This document shows positions 1-13,600 of a stretch of DNA of 64,000 nt, in pieces (the stretch's first letter is position 1; each line of letters begins with the position of its first letter). Below the pieces are notes generated by a model. That model had not been told where the DNA came from. It did no database searches and worked only from the letters and a program-made list of their open reading frames with translations. A program made the translations under genes and the position numbers. This stretch comes from Bugulina stolonifera. Its lineage: Eukaryota; Bryozoa; Gymnolaemata; Cheilostomatida; Bugulidae. The DNA lies in assembly GCA_935421135.1 (NCBI GenBank), contig OW285194.1, positions 7,026,376-7,090,375 on the forward strand, given 5' to 3'.

Positions 1-2636
1 GGGGACAACTCCAAATGGACTTTTTTGAAATTTTTGAACATTCAAATTATTACTGTGGCCACTGTATGATACTTAGAGCTGTAATTTTTGTTACATGGAT
101 ACTTTCATATACGTGCTTCAGTTTCACTACTTATTCAAGCCTGTATGGTCAACATATTGAGGGTCAGAGATCACTGAAAACACCTCTCGGAGCTAGTTTG
201 ACCCAAATTCACTTAAAATCGACCAAATAAACACTGCTGGATTTGATGAAAAGAAGGTTGATATAGAATAACTAAAGATTAAAGGTGCTCAACACATGGA
301 TAAATGCATTTTTGAGAACACAAAAAACTCTCCAAAACGAACTGTATGGCGACAGCGGCTCAAATTCAACATGGCCGCCGTCCGAGTTGGCGTTTTAGGG
401 CGTTATTCAAGGCTAAATCTACTAAGCTTAGTAGTGAAAATGAATGGTGAAAATGTTGCTATATATACAATTCACATTTGTAGATTCCATTTTTGCTATG
501 AAAATCTTGTCTTTTTGAGTCTAAAAGGCTGAATTCTCAGATTCAAATTTTACATACATTCGCTATAATATAGTGACTATATCGCCAATGCAGTTAATTG
601 GCTATGGCCATAAAGGTCAGTCAAGACTTAATTTAAAGTGCAATTTAAGACTTGGCCTGGTTATGCAACCTATTTTGTGAAGAAAAATGAGTGAAATCCA
701 TTTTACTAGCCTGAACATGCAGTTTTGTTAACTTTGCCATTACTCTTCCTTTCACACATTTGTTAAATGAGGCAGAATAGCTAAGCTAAGCAGTATTTCC
801 AGGTCAGACTTAACCAAGTATTGTTTAATGAAAAGGAAGAGGAAGAAGATGGAGCTCCATAGAACTAAGGCTTTTTTAATCAGTGGGTGAGGTGGTGTCT
901 TAGCTCGGGATTTCTTTTTATGGTCACCATTAGTTATCAGATTCTAATCAAAAATATACATACAAAATTATAGCCACAGCCCACAAACAATAGTTTTGAC
1001 AAATTTACATAATTATATACATGTAATTAGCTTACAATTAAACCAGTCTTTACTAATTAGCTTCAAAAATATTTTTTGTTCATGATATGTGAATAGTTCC
1101 TTTTCGGTGTATAAGTGTTGTACATTATTTATTAGAAGAGATTGAATTTCAGCAGTCCATAGTATGACAATTATTATGGCCAGGTCAATATGGTTGTCTG
1201 CACTTAGAAAGGTGAGATCTGCTCTTCTTTTATCCACTGAGCATAGTTCTTTTCAGATAAGTGGTTTTGTCTTTCGAAGGGTCAAGACTATCTCGATTGG
1301 AAATCAAGTTGTCGGGATAAGGAACGGTAAATTTGGCGAGGTGATGCTAGCAAGTACATTAAACATTATTACCTTTGAAAACAAGCAAACACTTGTAATA
1401 TAATTTCAACTTGCTAGGTACAACTAAACTTAGTCTCACAAAACCATATTCATACTTTTGATTACTCTGTTGATTAAAAAGTTAATGCATGTCGCACCAC
1501 TTACCTTAGTTGTGGTAATTTATATAGGACCAAAAAGATATTTTTGGAGCTAATTAGCAAACACCGGTTTAATTGTCAGCTACATGTAAATATATATAAA
1601 AATTGTTAAAAGTTATTGTTCGAGGGCTGTGGCGATAGTTATGCAAGTACATGTACATGTATAAAATATTTGATTAGAATTTGATAACTAATGGTGACCC
1701 CAAAATTTGTCTTGAGCTAGTTTAAATAACCTTTAACTCCTCAGCCTTACCCACTGATTAAAGGTGCCTTAGTTCCATGGAGCATCACTTTCTTCACCTT
1801 CTTTTTCACTAAACAATACTTGGTATAAGTCACACCTTGAAATACTGCTTAGATTGGCTATCTTACATCATTTAACAAACGTGTGAAAGGACGAGTCATG
1901 GTAAAGTTACCAAAACTGCATGTTTGCGCTATTAAAAAGGATTTCACCCATTTTTCTTCACCAATAAGGTTGTATAACTAGACCAAGTCGCAAATTGTAC
2001 CTCAAATTAAGTCTTGACTAACTTCTATGGCCATAGCCAATTAACTGCATGGCCATGTAGTCACTATATTATAGCGAATATATGTAAAATTTGAATCTGA
2101 GAATTCAGCCTTTTAGACTCAAAAAGACAATGTTTTTATTGCAGAAATGGAGTCTACAGGTATGAATTGTATATATAGCAACATTTTCACCATTAATTTT
2201 CACTACTAAGTTTAGTAGATTTAGCCTTGAATAATGCCCCAAAACGCCAACTCGGACGACGGCCATGTTGAATTTGAGCCGCTGTCGCCATATGGTTTAG
2301 TCTGGAAAGTGTTTTTTATTCTCAAAAATTCATTTATCCCTGTATTGAGCATCTTTAATACTCAGTTATTGTATATCAACCTTTCTTTCATTAGATCCAG
2401 CAGTGTCTATTTGGTCGATTTTAAGTGAATTCTGGTCAAACTAGCTCTGAGAGGTGTTTTCGGTGACCTCTGACCCTCAATATGTTGACCATACAGGCTT
2501 GAATGAGTTATGAAACTGAAGCACATATATAAAAGTATCTATGCAACAAAAATTACCGCTCTAAGTATCATACAGTGGCCACAGTAATAATTTAAATGCT
2601 TAAGAATTTCAAAAAATTCAATTTGGAGTTGTCCCC
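1..2636. mobile_element. Large fold-back (long inverted repeat) element
   Basis: Bases 1 to about 1080 are repeated in inverted orientation at about 1531 to 2636. The outermost bases pair as GGGGACAACTCCAAAT against ATTTGGAGTTGTCCCC, and the innermost recognisable pairing is around the AAAAATATTTTTT stretch near 1065. The arms look roughly 85-90% alike by eye, with small indels, and enclose a unique loop of about 450 bp. No ORF conserved in both arms looks like a protein, so I infer a non-autonomous fold-back DNA transposon or a decayed palindromic duplication. The left end coincides with the window edge, so the true terminus and any target-site duplication cannot be seen; the arm may continue outside. 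Confidence 0.85.
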
Positions 2637-3797
2637 ACCACATTTTTCCATTTTTCAACGAGCTGCTGCCGGAACCACAGGGGTCAAATGAAAAAAGAAT
2701 TAGTGGTTTCCCACTAATTCAAGGGTGCTCTTTCTACCTGCAAATTTTCAAAAGAATCTGAGTTGGGCCAGCACGCAAATTTGATCAGTCCCCATGGAAT
2801 GGCCCTGCTGTCTCTGTTTCATCCATTTGTTGATATTTTAGTAGGTAATATAATTCACTTTTGAAAACTTCTGAGGTCAGATGGTCGGGCATCTCTTTAT
2901 ACTGTTTCATAAAATAAATAGTGAGCATTGTACCCTTAAAGAAAGCCCATCGCTGTCCTGTATCAATTTATGGTGCTCATAACTGGTGAAAAAAATGCAT
3001 ATACTAGTGGAAACAGCACCATTCCAAAAACCTTTAATCGCGAGCAGTCATAAGACCAGAATTCCTGGTAATCATTCTTTTAATGTAAAATATTCCTGTC
3101 GTCGCTTAAACTCTGTTCATTACTAGTATTTTATTGCTCTGATTTGCCAGGCCTTTTTCAGCCCCTATTAAGTAGTAAGTAGAGTTTATACTCGCTCCTT
3201 CTTTCCCTGATCAGTAGTGGCAGTCATGCATTCCAGTTAACGTAGTTATTAGTTTGTAATTAATTTGCTGCACATCATTGTCATAATGTATTGTCTACGC
3301 TCTTCATGTACTGCAAGGCTAGAAACTCATACTTACTGTGATATGCTGTTCTAGCTAGGGATTCATATTCGCATGCTTAGCTTAGGAATGCCAGTGGAGG
3401 AGTCTGGTTTCGAGTAGGGGTAATCATTACAGCATATTATGTTGCAACAGAGACTGGCTTACCTAGCATAAATCCACAACTATGTTACAGCACCAATTCC
3501 TGATGATGGTAAAATGCACAATGCTACCAATACCGACAACGGTAATTTAAGATCAAGGTGTGGTACAAAGTAAAAAACTAGAATATGGCCATTGCTTAAA
3601 CAATGGGCACTTTTGCACTGTACCACTTGCATGATTTAAAGTAGTGTACATGTATATGCACAAAAACCACAAACACAGTGCAGTATTATCACATCTATAA
3701 TAAACGTTCTTGCATTGAGGGTCCAACAACTTATTTGGTGTTCTAGTTGACAGCCTTGTTTTCTGCAAGTAGTCAGCTGACCATTGTGCGTGTGTGT
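2637..3797. other. Intergenic, no gene seen
   Basis: No exon, RNA or clear repeat family was recognised here. The only structure is a perfect 10-bp hairpin with a 4-nt loop at 2697-2720 (GAATTAGTGG / CCACTAATTC), just outside the fold-back element. Confidence 0.5.
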
Positions 3798-4093
3798 GTG
3801 CTCTGCCCTCGGGCAGGTCCTTCCGCATGCTTCTCTCCAAAACTCTCTATCTTCCGCCTCTCTTTCCATACTATGATATTGCTTTCGATATTTTACGTCA
3901 ACTAACATCATCATTCTTTTTCTTCCTCTGGGTCTCTCCCCTTCCATCCTTCCTTCTATTACATGTACAACCTTCATTAACCCTTAATGTCTCAGTACAT
4001 GACCCATCCATCTCTTTTTCTTTGACCTAATTGTCTGTACCAATTTATAAGGTTCTCCTACTCTCTCTAGTGCATTCTCATTACTGACCTTTT
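3798..4093 (-). pseudogene. Non-LTR retrotransposon (LINE) reverse-transcriptase C-terminal remnant
   Basis: Read on the minus strand from about 4093, the translation gives the string RSKKKRWMGHVLRH, then a stop, then VIEGRMEGERPRGRKRMMML and YHSMEREAEDREFWRE. This is the familiar C-terminal tail of many metazoan LINE reverse-transcriptase proteins (a W-x-GHVLRH motif, then EG-R-x-GxRPRGR, then a KREAEDRxxWR-like helix). An in-frame TAA at 3984-3986 and the absence of any upstream RT core mark it as a 5'-truncated dead copy. Family identity rests on pattern memory, so the exact clade is not assigned. Confidence 0.75.
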
Positions 4094-7000
4094 CTGCCCA
4101 GTTTATTTTCTCCATTAGTTACTAGAATTTGAATATCTACAGTAAGCTCTGGGCCTTGTGGTTCACCATACTCTCAGGCTATGTCGCTTCCATGTTTATT
4201 ATATTAAGATCATTGAAATGCCGGAATTCATAGTTTCGCAATGCTCTAATAGTGTGCTTGAGAAAAAATTTTTCACAACTGCAATAAATAATAGAAATGA
4301 CAAAATCACTTGAATCTTTACATTTCTGACCAGCTGACATAAAGTGGAGGGATATAACAAAAAAATATAAATATGATTGATTATTTACCATGACTAGCGT
4401 TCAATGTGAAAATCTTATCAAGCAAAATTCGTTACAGGTAATTTATTGTCACATTTCCTTGATAAGAAATTGAACAATATAATAATAGACCATTGTCAGT
4501 GATAGTATAAGAGTGTGGTTTACAAGAGTGTATCTGTTGTCTATTAAATTTATTTGACTAATTTTGCTGACTTTTATGCATGCCGATTCACATCTTTTTG
4601 TGAAAATAATTCAACAACGAGAATGTGTGTATTCAGTGTAGATTACAGTCATGTAGTAGAAATTGATAATAGTGTTATTCCACTTCGAAACTCAACTCAA
4701 ACAGTTTAATCAAGCTGGCAGGCTTTAAAGGTGAATTCCAACCTACAGTACTACTTACCCGAGTGACAGACCAATTGGTACATTGCATAACAGGACTACA
4801 ATGCATTGCTTTGGTATTTAATTTATGGTTTACTTACTTGACTTTATCACCATTTCGATCTTATCAACTCCTGAATCAGCCTGCCGTTTTTTACATCAAA
4901 CAATCATTTTATTTTGATAGGAAAGTTATCTGTTTATCTTCACTTGCCCAATACTGCTCAATCTGGCATGGTTACAGATTTGCAGAAAGTTTTTATGTTT
5001 GATACTGGTACGGTTTCTTGTTATGGATATTTAGTTAAATTGGGCTTGTGTCATTTTTCTAAACAGGTGCACTCCTATTTTCATACACCGCACATTCAAA
5101 TGTGATGCTTATTAATTATTAATTGTTTAATTTTTCCTATAGAAAAGGCTTGAGCCTATGGCCCTTCGCGTTAATAATCACAAATACTGTTCACTCTGTG
5201 TGTAATGAGGGAGAACAGTCTAGTCGACGATTCTTAGGCTCTTCCCACACTCGTACCATCAGTACCCGTGTGACACTCAGCTAAACATTACAATAATACG
5301 ATATGGTACATGTAGTATTATATAATATTATTGTCTTAATAATATCTTGAGATGACAACTGATGAATTATGGATGTACATGCACATTACACATGTGCATC
5401 ATACATTATATTCTCATATTATTATGCTGCCTTCACACTATTCAGTCCAGTAATATTCCAGTGTGAATGCTTTTATTTGACATTTTTCAAGACTCAATGC
5501 ATGTAGGTAATTGTCTGACTAATTGAGAAAAGGGTGAGATCAAATACAATATTACAAACTAAAATTCAAAAACTTCTCTGTTATAAATCGTGGCTTACAT
5601 AAGATGTGTAAATTCTCAAGTAATTTAATGTTTGAAGAATTTTAATATCAATGTTGTGTTACTGCAACCTAATAACTCCCTACTTACATGATCCTGATTC
5701 AACAGTAGATCGTAAAGAAGCTATACACGTACATCGTAGTAAGTTAGGGCTCGGCTCGCCAAGCTGCTGAATAAACAACTTATTAATTATTGCAGGCGTC
5801 ACAAGTTGTTTGAAATGTGGCATTCAGCCTTAAAGCATATTTTGGTTGCTTAATGATTCACATGTAGAATAATGGAGAAATTATTCAAGCAATGCCTGAT
5901 AAGTTGCCAGCCTGATTGATGTTCCACCTGCTTGACAGTACCATGCCGCAGAGTTGCACCAGATATGATCAGTATGGCAGTAGAGTAGAATTGGAAAAAA
6001 ATTTGGCATCAGCATAATGTGTGAGAATAGCAACATCACCCTTTATTTTATGTTAAAATGAAAATGGTAACATAAAATATTTCTCCATCACACTTTACTA
6101 ACTATGCAGTTCATTTGTGATTTCCATTAGTCATGCCATCATGTATCTGGCCAGCTTCTCAATGGCATCACCCTCACACAAGTATTCTGATATTAAAATT
6201 AAGGGTTATGCTAATAATAGATCCATTCATTTCCTTGAAGGCTTATCATGTAAATTTGCCATATTTAATAGTGCCCCTGGGTGGATGACTGTCTTGCCAG
6301 CCTCAATCAATCATAAATATAAAATAAATAACCATCAAATGGTTATTTATTTGATATATTTTATGATTAAATAGCCATTGAACCCTATTATTTATTTTGG
6401 ACACAGCTGACACATACTTGTGGTTAGCGTAATACGTTTCAAGGAAAAGAGTCATTCAACTCTAATTTCTCTCAGTTCTCAGTTACATAATCACATAATA
6501 CATAATCACAGTGGCAGCCATTTTAGCATAACCATTGGGTGATGTTGATACCATCGGTGGCGGAAATCTTTAAACTTATACATGTACAACTCAGATGGGA
6601 TGTTATGTAGCCTACAGGTAGATACAACAGACTGAGTCAGATTAAAAATAGTATACGTTAAGACATGAAATCATCAGAGAGAGAAAAAGAAAGGAAAGAA
6701 TATCTGCGATCCACAATAAACCTTCATTATTCTATCAAAATGTAAGAATCTTGGATTCACACTGCCTGGTATCCTATTTAACACAATTCAAAAATAATTA
6801 AAATTAGGTTCTCAACAGAAATGGAAAAACAAGATTTATAATAGCTATCACTGATGTTTTATTATACACTATGCCATGTGAATGTGGATAATTATGCAAT
6901 ACTGCACTACGCTACACTGCATAATGATATAATGTACTTCAAGATGGAGATTTGTTTGCCCTTCACATTCTTAGTTGAGTGAGAACATAATTCCAACGAT

Positions 7001-7202
7001 TGAAAAATTAAGTATGTTAATTAGTCATGGCGGTAAATATATTACTATTTTGAATGCTTTAGCTGATCTATGGTGCCAATCGCAGGTCATACTCATAAGG
7101 GAGTCATCTCATCGTGCAATGATGAAAACCAAATTATATTGCATGGTATCATAACTAAACTTTAGCGTAAAAGACATAAACACAATACCAGTAAGAGAGA
7201 AA
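4094..7202. other. Intergenic, no gene seen
   Basis: AT-rich DNA without recognisable exons on either strand. The only notable structure is the palindrome at 6309-6368 listed separately. Short ORFs here lack splice context and protein-like composition. Confidence 0.5.
6309..6368. repeat. Near-perfect AT-rich palindrome (hairpin)
   Basis: A perfect 14-bp stem (AAATAAATAACCAT at 6322-6335 with ATGGTTATTTATTT at 6339-6352) has a 3-nt loop and is flanked by further imperfect complementarity (ATCATAAATATA with the TATATTTTATGAT side). The total is about 60 bp. It could be a deletion derivative of a MITE or simply an AT-rich cruciform sequence. Confidence 0.7.
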
Positions 7203-7700
7203 AAGTGTGCGGTGTCTTAGGTTGGCTTCAGTGGTGTTAGTGTGCTGATATTACTGGTGGTGTTCTTTAGAGAGTCATCCCTTTTTATGCTGATGAGAGT
7301 AACTTGGTACTAGCGGAAGGTGTCAAATGCAGTCTTTGGCGAGTACTCTCGCCTGCAAATGGGGACATGCCGTCAAATGAGGACGTCCTCAGTTGTCGTA
7401 GCCTAATTTCCTTGATCAGCAAGAAAATTTATGCGGGACGGTCTTGGTTTCATTAGAATCCAAGCCAGTCCCCACTTGACATCATTTATGGCACAGAGTG
7501 AGTATGTGCATTTTGAGAATTTGTATTCATGTGTCCCCATTTAGTTGGTGGGATTCCTCATATCAAATTGATTTTGAAGTTGTCTGACCTTTCTAACAAT
7601 GTCCTCATTTACATGGTGTGAGTTCTTGTACATAGAGTTCTGTCTCAGAGTAATTATTGGATTTGTCCTCTCTCCAACATAATGTCCTCATTTGCTTTTC
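7203..7700 (+). repeat. Outlying block of the GTCCTCATTTG repeat family
   Basis: This block has several copies of the motif (G)TCC(T/C)CATTTR, for example at 7535-7550, 7600-7612 and 7682-7692, plus a head-to-head pair at 7374-7395 (CAAATGAGGAC joined to GTCCTCAGTTG). The part from about 7224 (GGCTTCAGTGGTGTTAG) is a diverged homologue of 16823 onward, so both places carry pieces of one dispersed repeat. Confidence 0.6.
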
Positions 7701-8101
7701 TGGGAGTTTATGGGCAGTAATAGGTGGTATAGTTATTCAAGAAGACAGTTGTACGCACAATTGAGATAAGTATAATATGTTAATACTTTATCAGATGCTT
7801 TCGGATGTATTTGTCCAGCGATGCCCAACCTCTGCTTTTATTCTTAGTCTATTTTCATGTAGTTGTGACAGCACAATCAACACTATGCAACTATCTCCTT
7901 TACCTACATGTACTTCATGAGAATATGGTGTACAGCAAGAAATGAAATTAGTTTAGTTATTTTGGTGCTTGCTAAGAATTTGAAGCACAAAACACTAATA
8001 TATCTTCATGCTATTCTTATTTTTTACCTCAATGCCCTAGAATTATCTCCCTTAATAACAATAATTCTGTTAATGTAAGTGGCAAGTTGATTAAAACCTA
8101 G

Positions 8102-8191
8102 TATCACAATGACTGAGTACTGAGTAATAACTGAGTACAAACTGAATAAAACTGGGTACCAACTGAATCAAGGTTGTGGAGTACTGAGTGG
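8102..8191. repeat. Degenerate short tandem repeat (ACTGAGTA-like)
   Basis: Seven or so imperfect copies of a unit resembling ACTGAGTA(C/A) lie in a row, interrupted by AACTGAATAAA variants. A simple decayed minisatellite with no coding potential. Confidence 0.7.
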
Positions 8192-9584
8192 CTTACTTTG
8201 GCTGCACTCATTATGGTGTGCAGCAGCTCCTGACTGCATGCATAATGTTGATGCACAAGTCTAAGGCAGATTTCAGATCTATAGTTTTTTAGATTCTATC
8301 TGATTTATTTGTGCACCGCTTTTGTTCCTAGTTCAGCTGTAGCGGTGAAAATGATGATGTACAAGTACATGTACCGACCAGGCCGAATTTTCATGTTAAT
8401 ATTGTTACATTTTGGGCACCAACTTTAGGAAACATTGGGCCTAATTGATCCAAACCCAATGTAACCAATTACATGTTTAAGTAACAGAGGAATACAACAT
8501 GTAGGCAATTAAACAGGTAATTAACATTTAAATTCCCCATGAACTATATAGAGCCTAAAACGTAATTATTTTGCTCTTGAAACATAATTTAAAAACAAAT
8601 AAAATGTTTAAACATGAATAAATAGCAAATCATTCAGCCCTTTCTCAAGACAAACTCTTATCTGAATTATAGATTTTTGCTAGTTTCGTAGACATCTCTA
8701 GGATGGGTCACAGTTATTATGGACTGTGTTTGAACTATGGAAATTGGCAATATGAGACACAAACAGAAAAACACTGTCTTACTGCTGAAGTCAGCTGTTT
8801 GACATCTGTTCTGCAATGAACCATCACTAGCAACAACACATGACCAAGTAATGACCTAACTTCAATGTGTACATTTAAACCAGTAAAATGCTTGGTATCA
8901 AGATTTAGTTTTATAACCAGAGATAAAATTTTAAGTTTACCCCATAGTTGCTAAGAAGGAAAGACATGAATTAGGAAGAGCAGAGCGTAGAACCTAGAGC
9001 AAAATTACTTTTTAGAGTGCAAATCTATATAATTTGTAAATGCATGGAAAGGTATTTTAAAAGGTCGATTTCAAAAGATATTGATAAATATGTTGGTTGA
9101 TTAACAGATATCTGGTATCAGTTTACATTAATGGGATAACATTTTAAAAAGAAGGCATTTGAAGAGCTTAAATACACTTCTTACATTTAAATGCATTAAC
9201 TAAATTTTGTAAGAGCTAATTAAATTGAAATTTAAAGGTTTAATGTTACTCAGCACCAGGACTCTCCATGAGAAGTGTGTGCACTATCTTCACATTATAA
9301 TTTTCACTTGGGATTACCCGTATTACGCAGACCGTGTGAAATGTACATAAAATATAATTTGTGTCACATGAAAAGTTTCTTTGTATCTCCACCAACCACC
9401 TAGTTAAGTCAAATTTAAATATTTCCATCATTATACATGTGGGTTGATTCTACCTTGGTTTCTTTGTCACTGTTAGACAAGGTATCAATGAATGGGGGTA
9501 GGTTGTGCTGGCCATTGTTGCATTCTCATAATTAGTAGGTTTCAGCAGCAATTAGTGATAATAATTCAGTGATAACAATAGCAG

Positions 9585-9662
9585 AATATACAGTACAGAA
9601 TTTATAGTACAGAAGACACAGTACAGAATTCAAAGTACAGAGAACTGAGTACCAGTAATACT
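9585..9662. repeat. Degenerate short tandem repeat (AGTACAGAA-like)
   Basis: Imperfect tandem copies of ACAGTACAGAA (ACAGTACAGAATTTAT, AGTACAGAAGAC, ACAGTACAGAATTC, AAGTACAGAG). A non-coding simple repeat. Confidence 0.7.
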
Positions 9663-10673
9663 GTGTACCGATTGGCTTAATTTCGGTATTTCCATTCTAC
9701 TCAGTCCAACTACCCTTTTTGTCCATGGAGACATGAACCAAGTGGCAAGTGCTCATCCCTACAGTACACATGAGTACTATCCTATTTCTAACTTTCTTTG
9801 AGCAAAGTGTTGTCACAGATGTTGCTCTTTCAACTTCATCACACCTATATGGTCTAAAAGGAAAGGCTCAAACCAGGCTCATTCATTTTTCCTTGCTTCA
9901 CCACTAGTCTAGCATCTGTGCCAGCCAATATTGAGAGAGAGTTTGACTGAATAGCCGCAAAAAGTTAGACATTAAAAGGTAAGTGAATGCGCCATTTTAT
10001 ATTGTTGGCCACCTTGTCACACTATGTTTTCCAGACTGTAATTAGTGCAGGAATTTAACCTTGATTAGGTGTTTTTTATATATTACGCTAAAAAATTGAC
10101 AATTTATTTTCTGAAGTGACATGAATACATAGATTGGACATTTTAATTTATTGTTAGATTCATTGCCCTTTTATTACTGCATGTAGCTGTTTAGTTGAGG
10201 TTATTCTATCATGCAAATATATGTGCTAAGACAAACATGTTTATGCGAATAGGTTCTCTAAACATTAATTGTTGATCGAAAGTACCAATGGCTGATTATG
10301 ATATTAGCAAATATTTTAGTCTAGAGCCTTTACTTTTTCTCCCATTGTAACATTAGCTATAGTCAAATCAGCCCCAATCTAGCCAGGAAGAATAGTTATT
10401 AGTTCTTGTAATGTCAATTGTACTTTCAGCTCGAATTCTCTCCTGTATATCTAAATTTTGCGCGACACTTCATTGTATTAAACCTAGAGTTTTGCCTTGC
10501 TGCAACCAAAGACTTTGTAATTTAAAATAAACTGCTAATTCGAAAGTTAGCCTACATAAAATTGATGATTGCTGTTAAGGGGACAGCCTAATTATGTAGT
10601 TGAAGTGGCTTTGATCTAAATGTTTGTAAAACTAATCGATTTGTCCTGAGAAAACCACTTTCTTATTCTATAG

Positions 10674-13600
10674 GTGACAGACTCAGGCCGATCTGGAGAA
10701 AGTTTCTGTCAAGTTGTTAAAGGTAATAAACCCATTTCCTCAATTACCGGGAATGAAACAAAATTAAATTACTCTATTTGAGAATTAAACTAATATGGTG
10801 TAGCCATTTATGCAGTCTCTAACTTGGCACATACGTAGACCATGTCCTCATTTGACAAGACGAGAGAGAAACAAACAATACTTCCTTTAGCAACAAACTG
10901 ATTGTTATACCCACGGACAGGTCCTCATTTGGTATATGTCTAAAGCCGCCATCACTCACACTCACTATGTCCTTGTTTGACAGAGAAAAGAAACATACAC
11001 CGCTCTCTTTGTCAGCCAAAGGCCATGTTTATAGCCGGGTCCTCAATTGGTAAATAGCTAAACTTACTGTTACTCACTGCATGTCCTCATTTGGTACATA
11101 GCCAAACTTGCCATTACTCACGCTCACAAGCTATACAGTTTTTTACCATGTCCTCATTTGACAGAACAGAAGCAAACAATACTTCCTTTGACAACAAACT
11201 GATTGTTACACCTACAAACAGGTCCTCATTTGGTATATGACTAAACCGGCAATCATTCGCACTCACTATGTCCTTATTTGACAGGGAAAAGAAATGTATA
11301 CCATTCTCTTTGACCACCAGATATCATGTCTATAGCCAGGACCACATTTGGCATGATGTAGTCAAACTTACCATTACTCACTACACTGCGTCCTCATTTG
11401 GTACATAGCAAAACTTACCATTACTCACACTTATTGGCTATACAGCTTGTTGCCATGTCCTCATTTGACAAGACAAGAGAGAAGGAAACAACACTTACTT
11501 TGACAACAAACTGATTGTGACACCTACAAACAGGTCCTCATTTGGTATATGGGTGAACCTGCCATCACTCGCACTCACTATGTCCTTATTTGACAGGGAA
11601 AAGAAGTGTACAGCACTCTCTTTAACAACCAGATATCATGTCTATAGCCAGGTCCTCATTTGGTGAAAATGAGAGAGGGGCAAACACTACTCCATTCGGC
11701 AACAAACTGACTGTTACATCTATGAACGTGTCCTCAGTTGGTCCATGGTACATTTACCTCCCGTTTGTACTCACTCGCTATTCCAGAGTGCTCATTGCAC
11801 CTCTGCCATAATCATGTTTGCACCATTTGTTGCGTTTTACAGATAAGAAAAACAGTGACATGAAAAAGGACAATTGGGAAAACGATGATGATGTCACCAA
11901 CCATTACCTTCTAGCAGGTAAAGTTATTAGCAGAATTTAGTTCTCTTATGAGTATTAACAAAAGCGGTTATAATATAGCTGGATTTGCCATGATTCATAC
12001 TCATGAGGTGCATTGCTTGTTATTATGCCCTCGTTTAACAGAAAAGAGAGAGAAAAACATCTGCTGGTTTGGTACGGGACTGTCGTAGCCCTCACACTTA
12101 TGAGTTGTGACATTGGATATCATGTTCTCAATTAGCAAGCATGAAAAACACTACTCTAATCAAACTGGTACATGTTTGGTATTAGCTAAACTTCTATATT
12201 CACACTCATAGGCTATACAGTTTGCTTATGTCCTCATTTGGTGAAAATGAGAGAGTGGCAAACACAACTCCTTTTGATTGTTACATCGATGAACAGGTCC
12301 TACTAACTGCACTGTGTCCCCATTTGGCAACTAGCATTGCTCACTGCGCTATGTCCTCATTTGGTATATTGACAAGCTTACCATTGCTCACACTCACTAT
12401 GTCCTAATTTGGTACATAACTGGACATAACATCTCTTGCACCTTGTCCTCATTTGACAATGATGAGAGAGAAGCAAACAATCCTTCCTTTAGCAACTAAC
12501 TGATTGTGACACTCACGTACAGGTCCTCATTTGGTACATGGGTAAACTGACCATTTCTCACTGTACTATGTCCTCATTTGACCGGTATCGGTTAAAAGTA
12601 TTTCTAATTTTACTATTCAAATGAAAATATAGTATTATATCCGTGACCAGGTCCTCATTTAGTTAAAACAAGAGAGAGGCAAACACTACTCTTTGGGATA
12701 AACAGCGTATAGATATATCCATGACCAGGCCCATTCTTGATATTCTCTCTACAAACACCGGTTTTCAAAATCAACTTTATGCCATTTACATTCTACAGGT
12801 GACAACTGTAGTGAGCTGGAGAATGATGACCTGAAGGATGAGAATGAGACTGGCCATCAGTATTTTGCTGGTAACTATTCTAACAAAAAATCGTCTTTTG
12901 ATGTGTTTTATGTCTTATGTTAGAGCTTACACAAGGATTTTTCAATTTGTTTACGCGGGTTCTAGGAACTTGATTTCACATTTATAAAACTACATGCCCG
13001 ACCAGGTTTGAACCATGGGCATCTACATCACGCAGTTACCTTGTGCTCTAGACAGGACACCCGACCACTTAACCAGCTCAGCCACTTTGAAAAAAAAAAC
13101 ACTTTGATAGGTGACATGAGTTGCTTGTCATAAATGTGCATTCTTTATTCACATGGGGGTACTGTTCTATGGTCATCATTGCCACACTGCCATTGAGCTG
13201 CACTATTTCTATCCTCTGTCATTGCAGAGACCTTCAACTTTAACAGCATCCCTTTAAATATTTTGATGATTGATATAGTATTTATTATAAGCAAATAGAA
13301 TTTGTGCTACTGCGGTATTATACCATAATATTATGGTTCACTATTTTCTGTTCGTAAAGTTCAATGTCAATTTGAAAGTTGGCAGCCTTGAACTAGAGAT
13401 TGTAGCCGATTTCATCGGCCATGACATTTCTGCCTCTAGGAAGATTTACAGACAATCAGATACACATTTCCAGTTGGCAAAGGTGTCTAAGCTGCTCGTC
13501 GCTGCAGTATCAGAAAATCGCTTCAAATATCATGGCAAGAGTTTGGAAGAAATTGACATTGCAGAAGAACTAGATTGTGAGTATTTTTTTATCTGTATTT

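Larger units (their letters stand above)
7701..10673. other. Intergenic or intronic sequence, no gene seen
   Basis: No protein-like exon recognised. Two short degenerate tandem tracts lie inside (8102-8191 and 9585-9662, listed separately). This may be the 5' intron or promoter region of the candidate gene that begins near 10674, but no first exon could be found. Confidence 0.4.

Noticed and set aside
3553..3840. 95-codon minus-strand ORF
   Set aside because: It overlaps the LINE remnant in another frame and has no recognisable motif; a shadow frame.
13005..13084. Functional tRNA gene on the minus strand
   Set aside because: A and B boxes are present but the acceptor stem does not pair and a non-tRNA tail follows; better explained as a SINE head.
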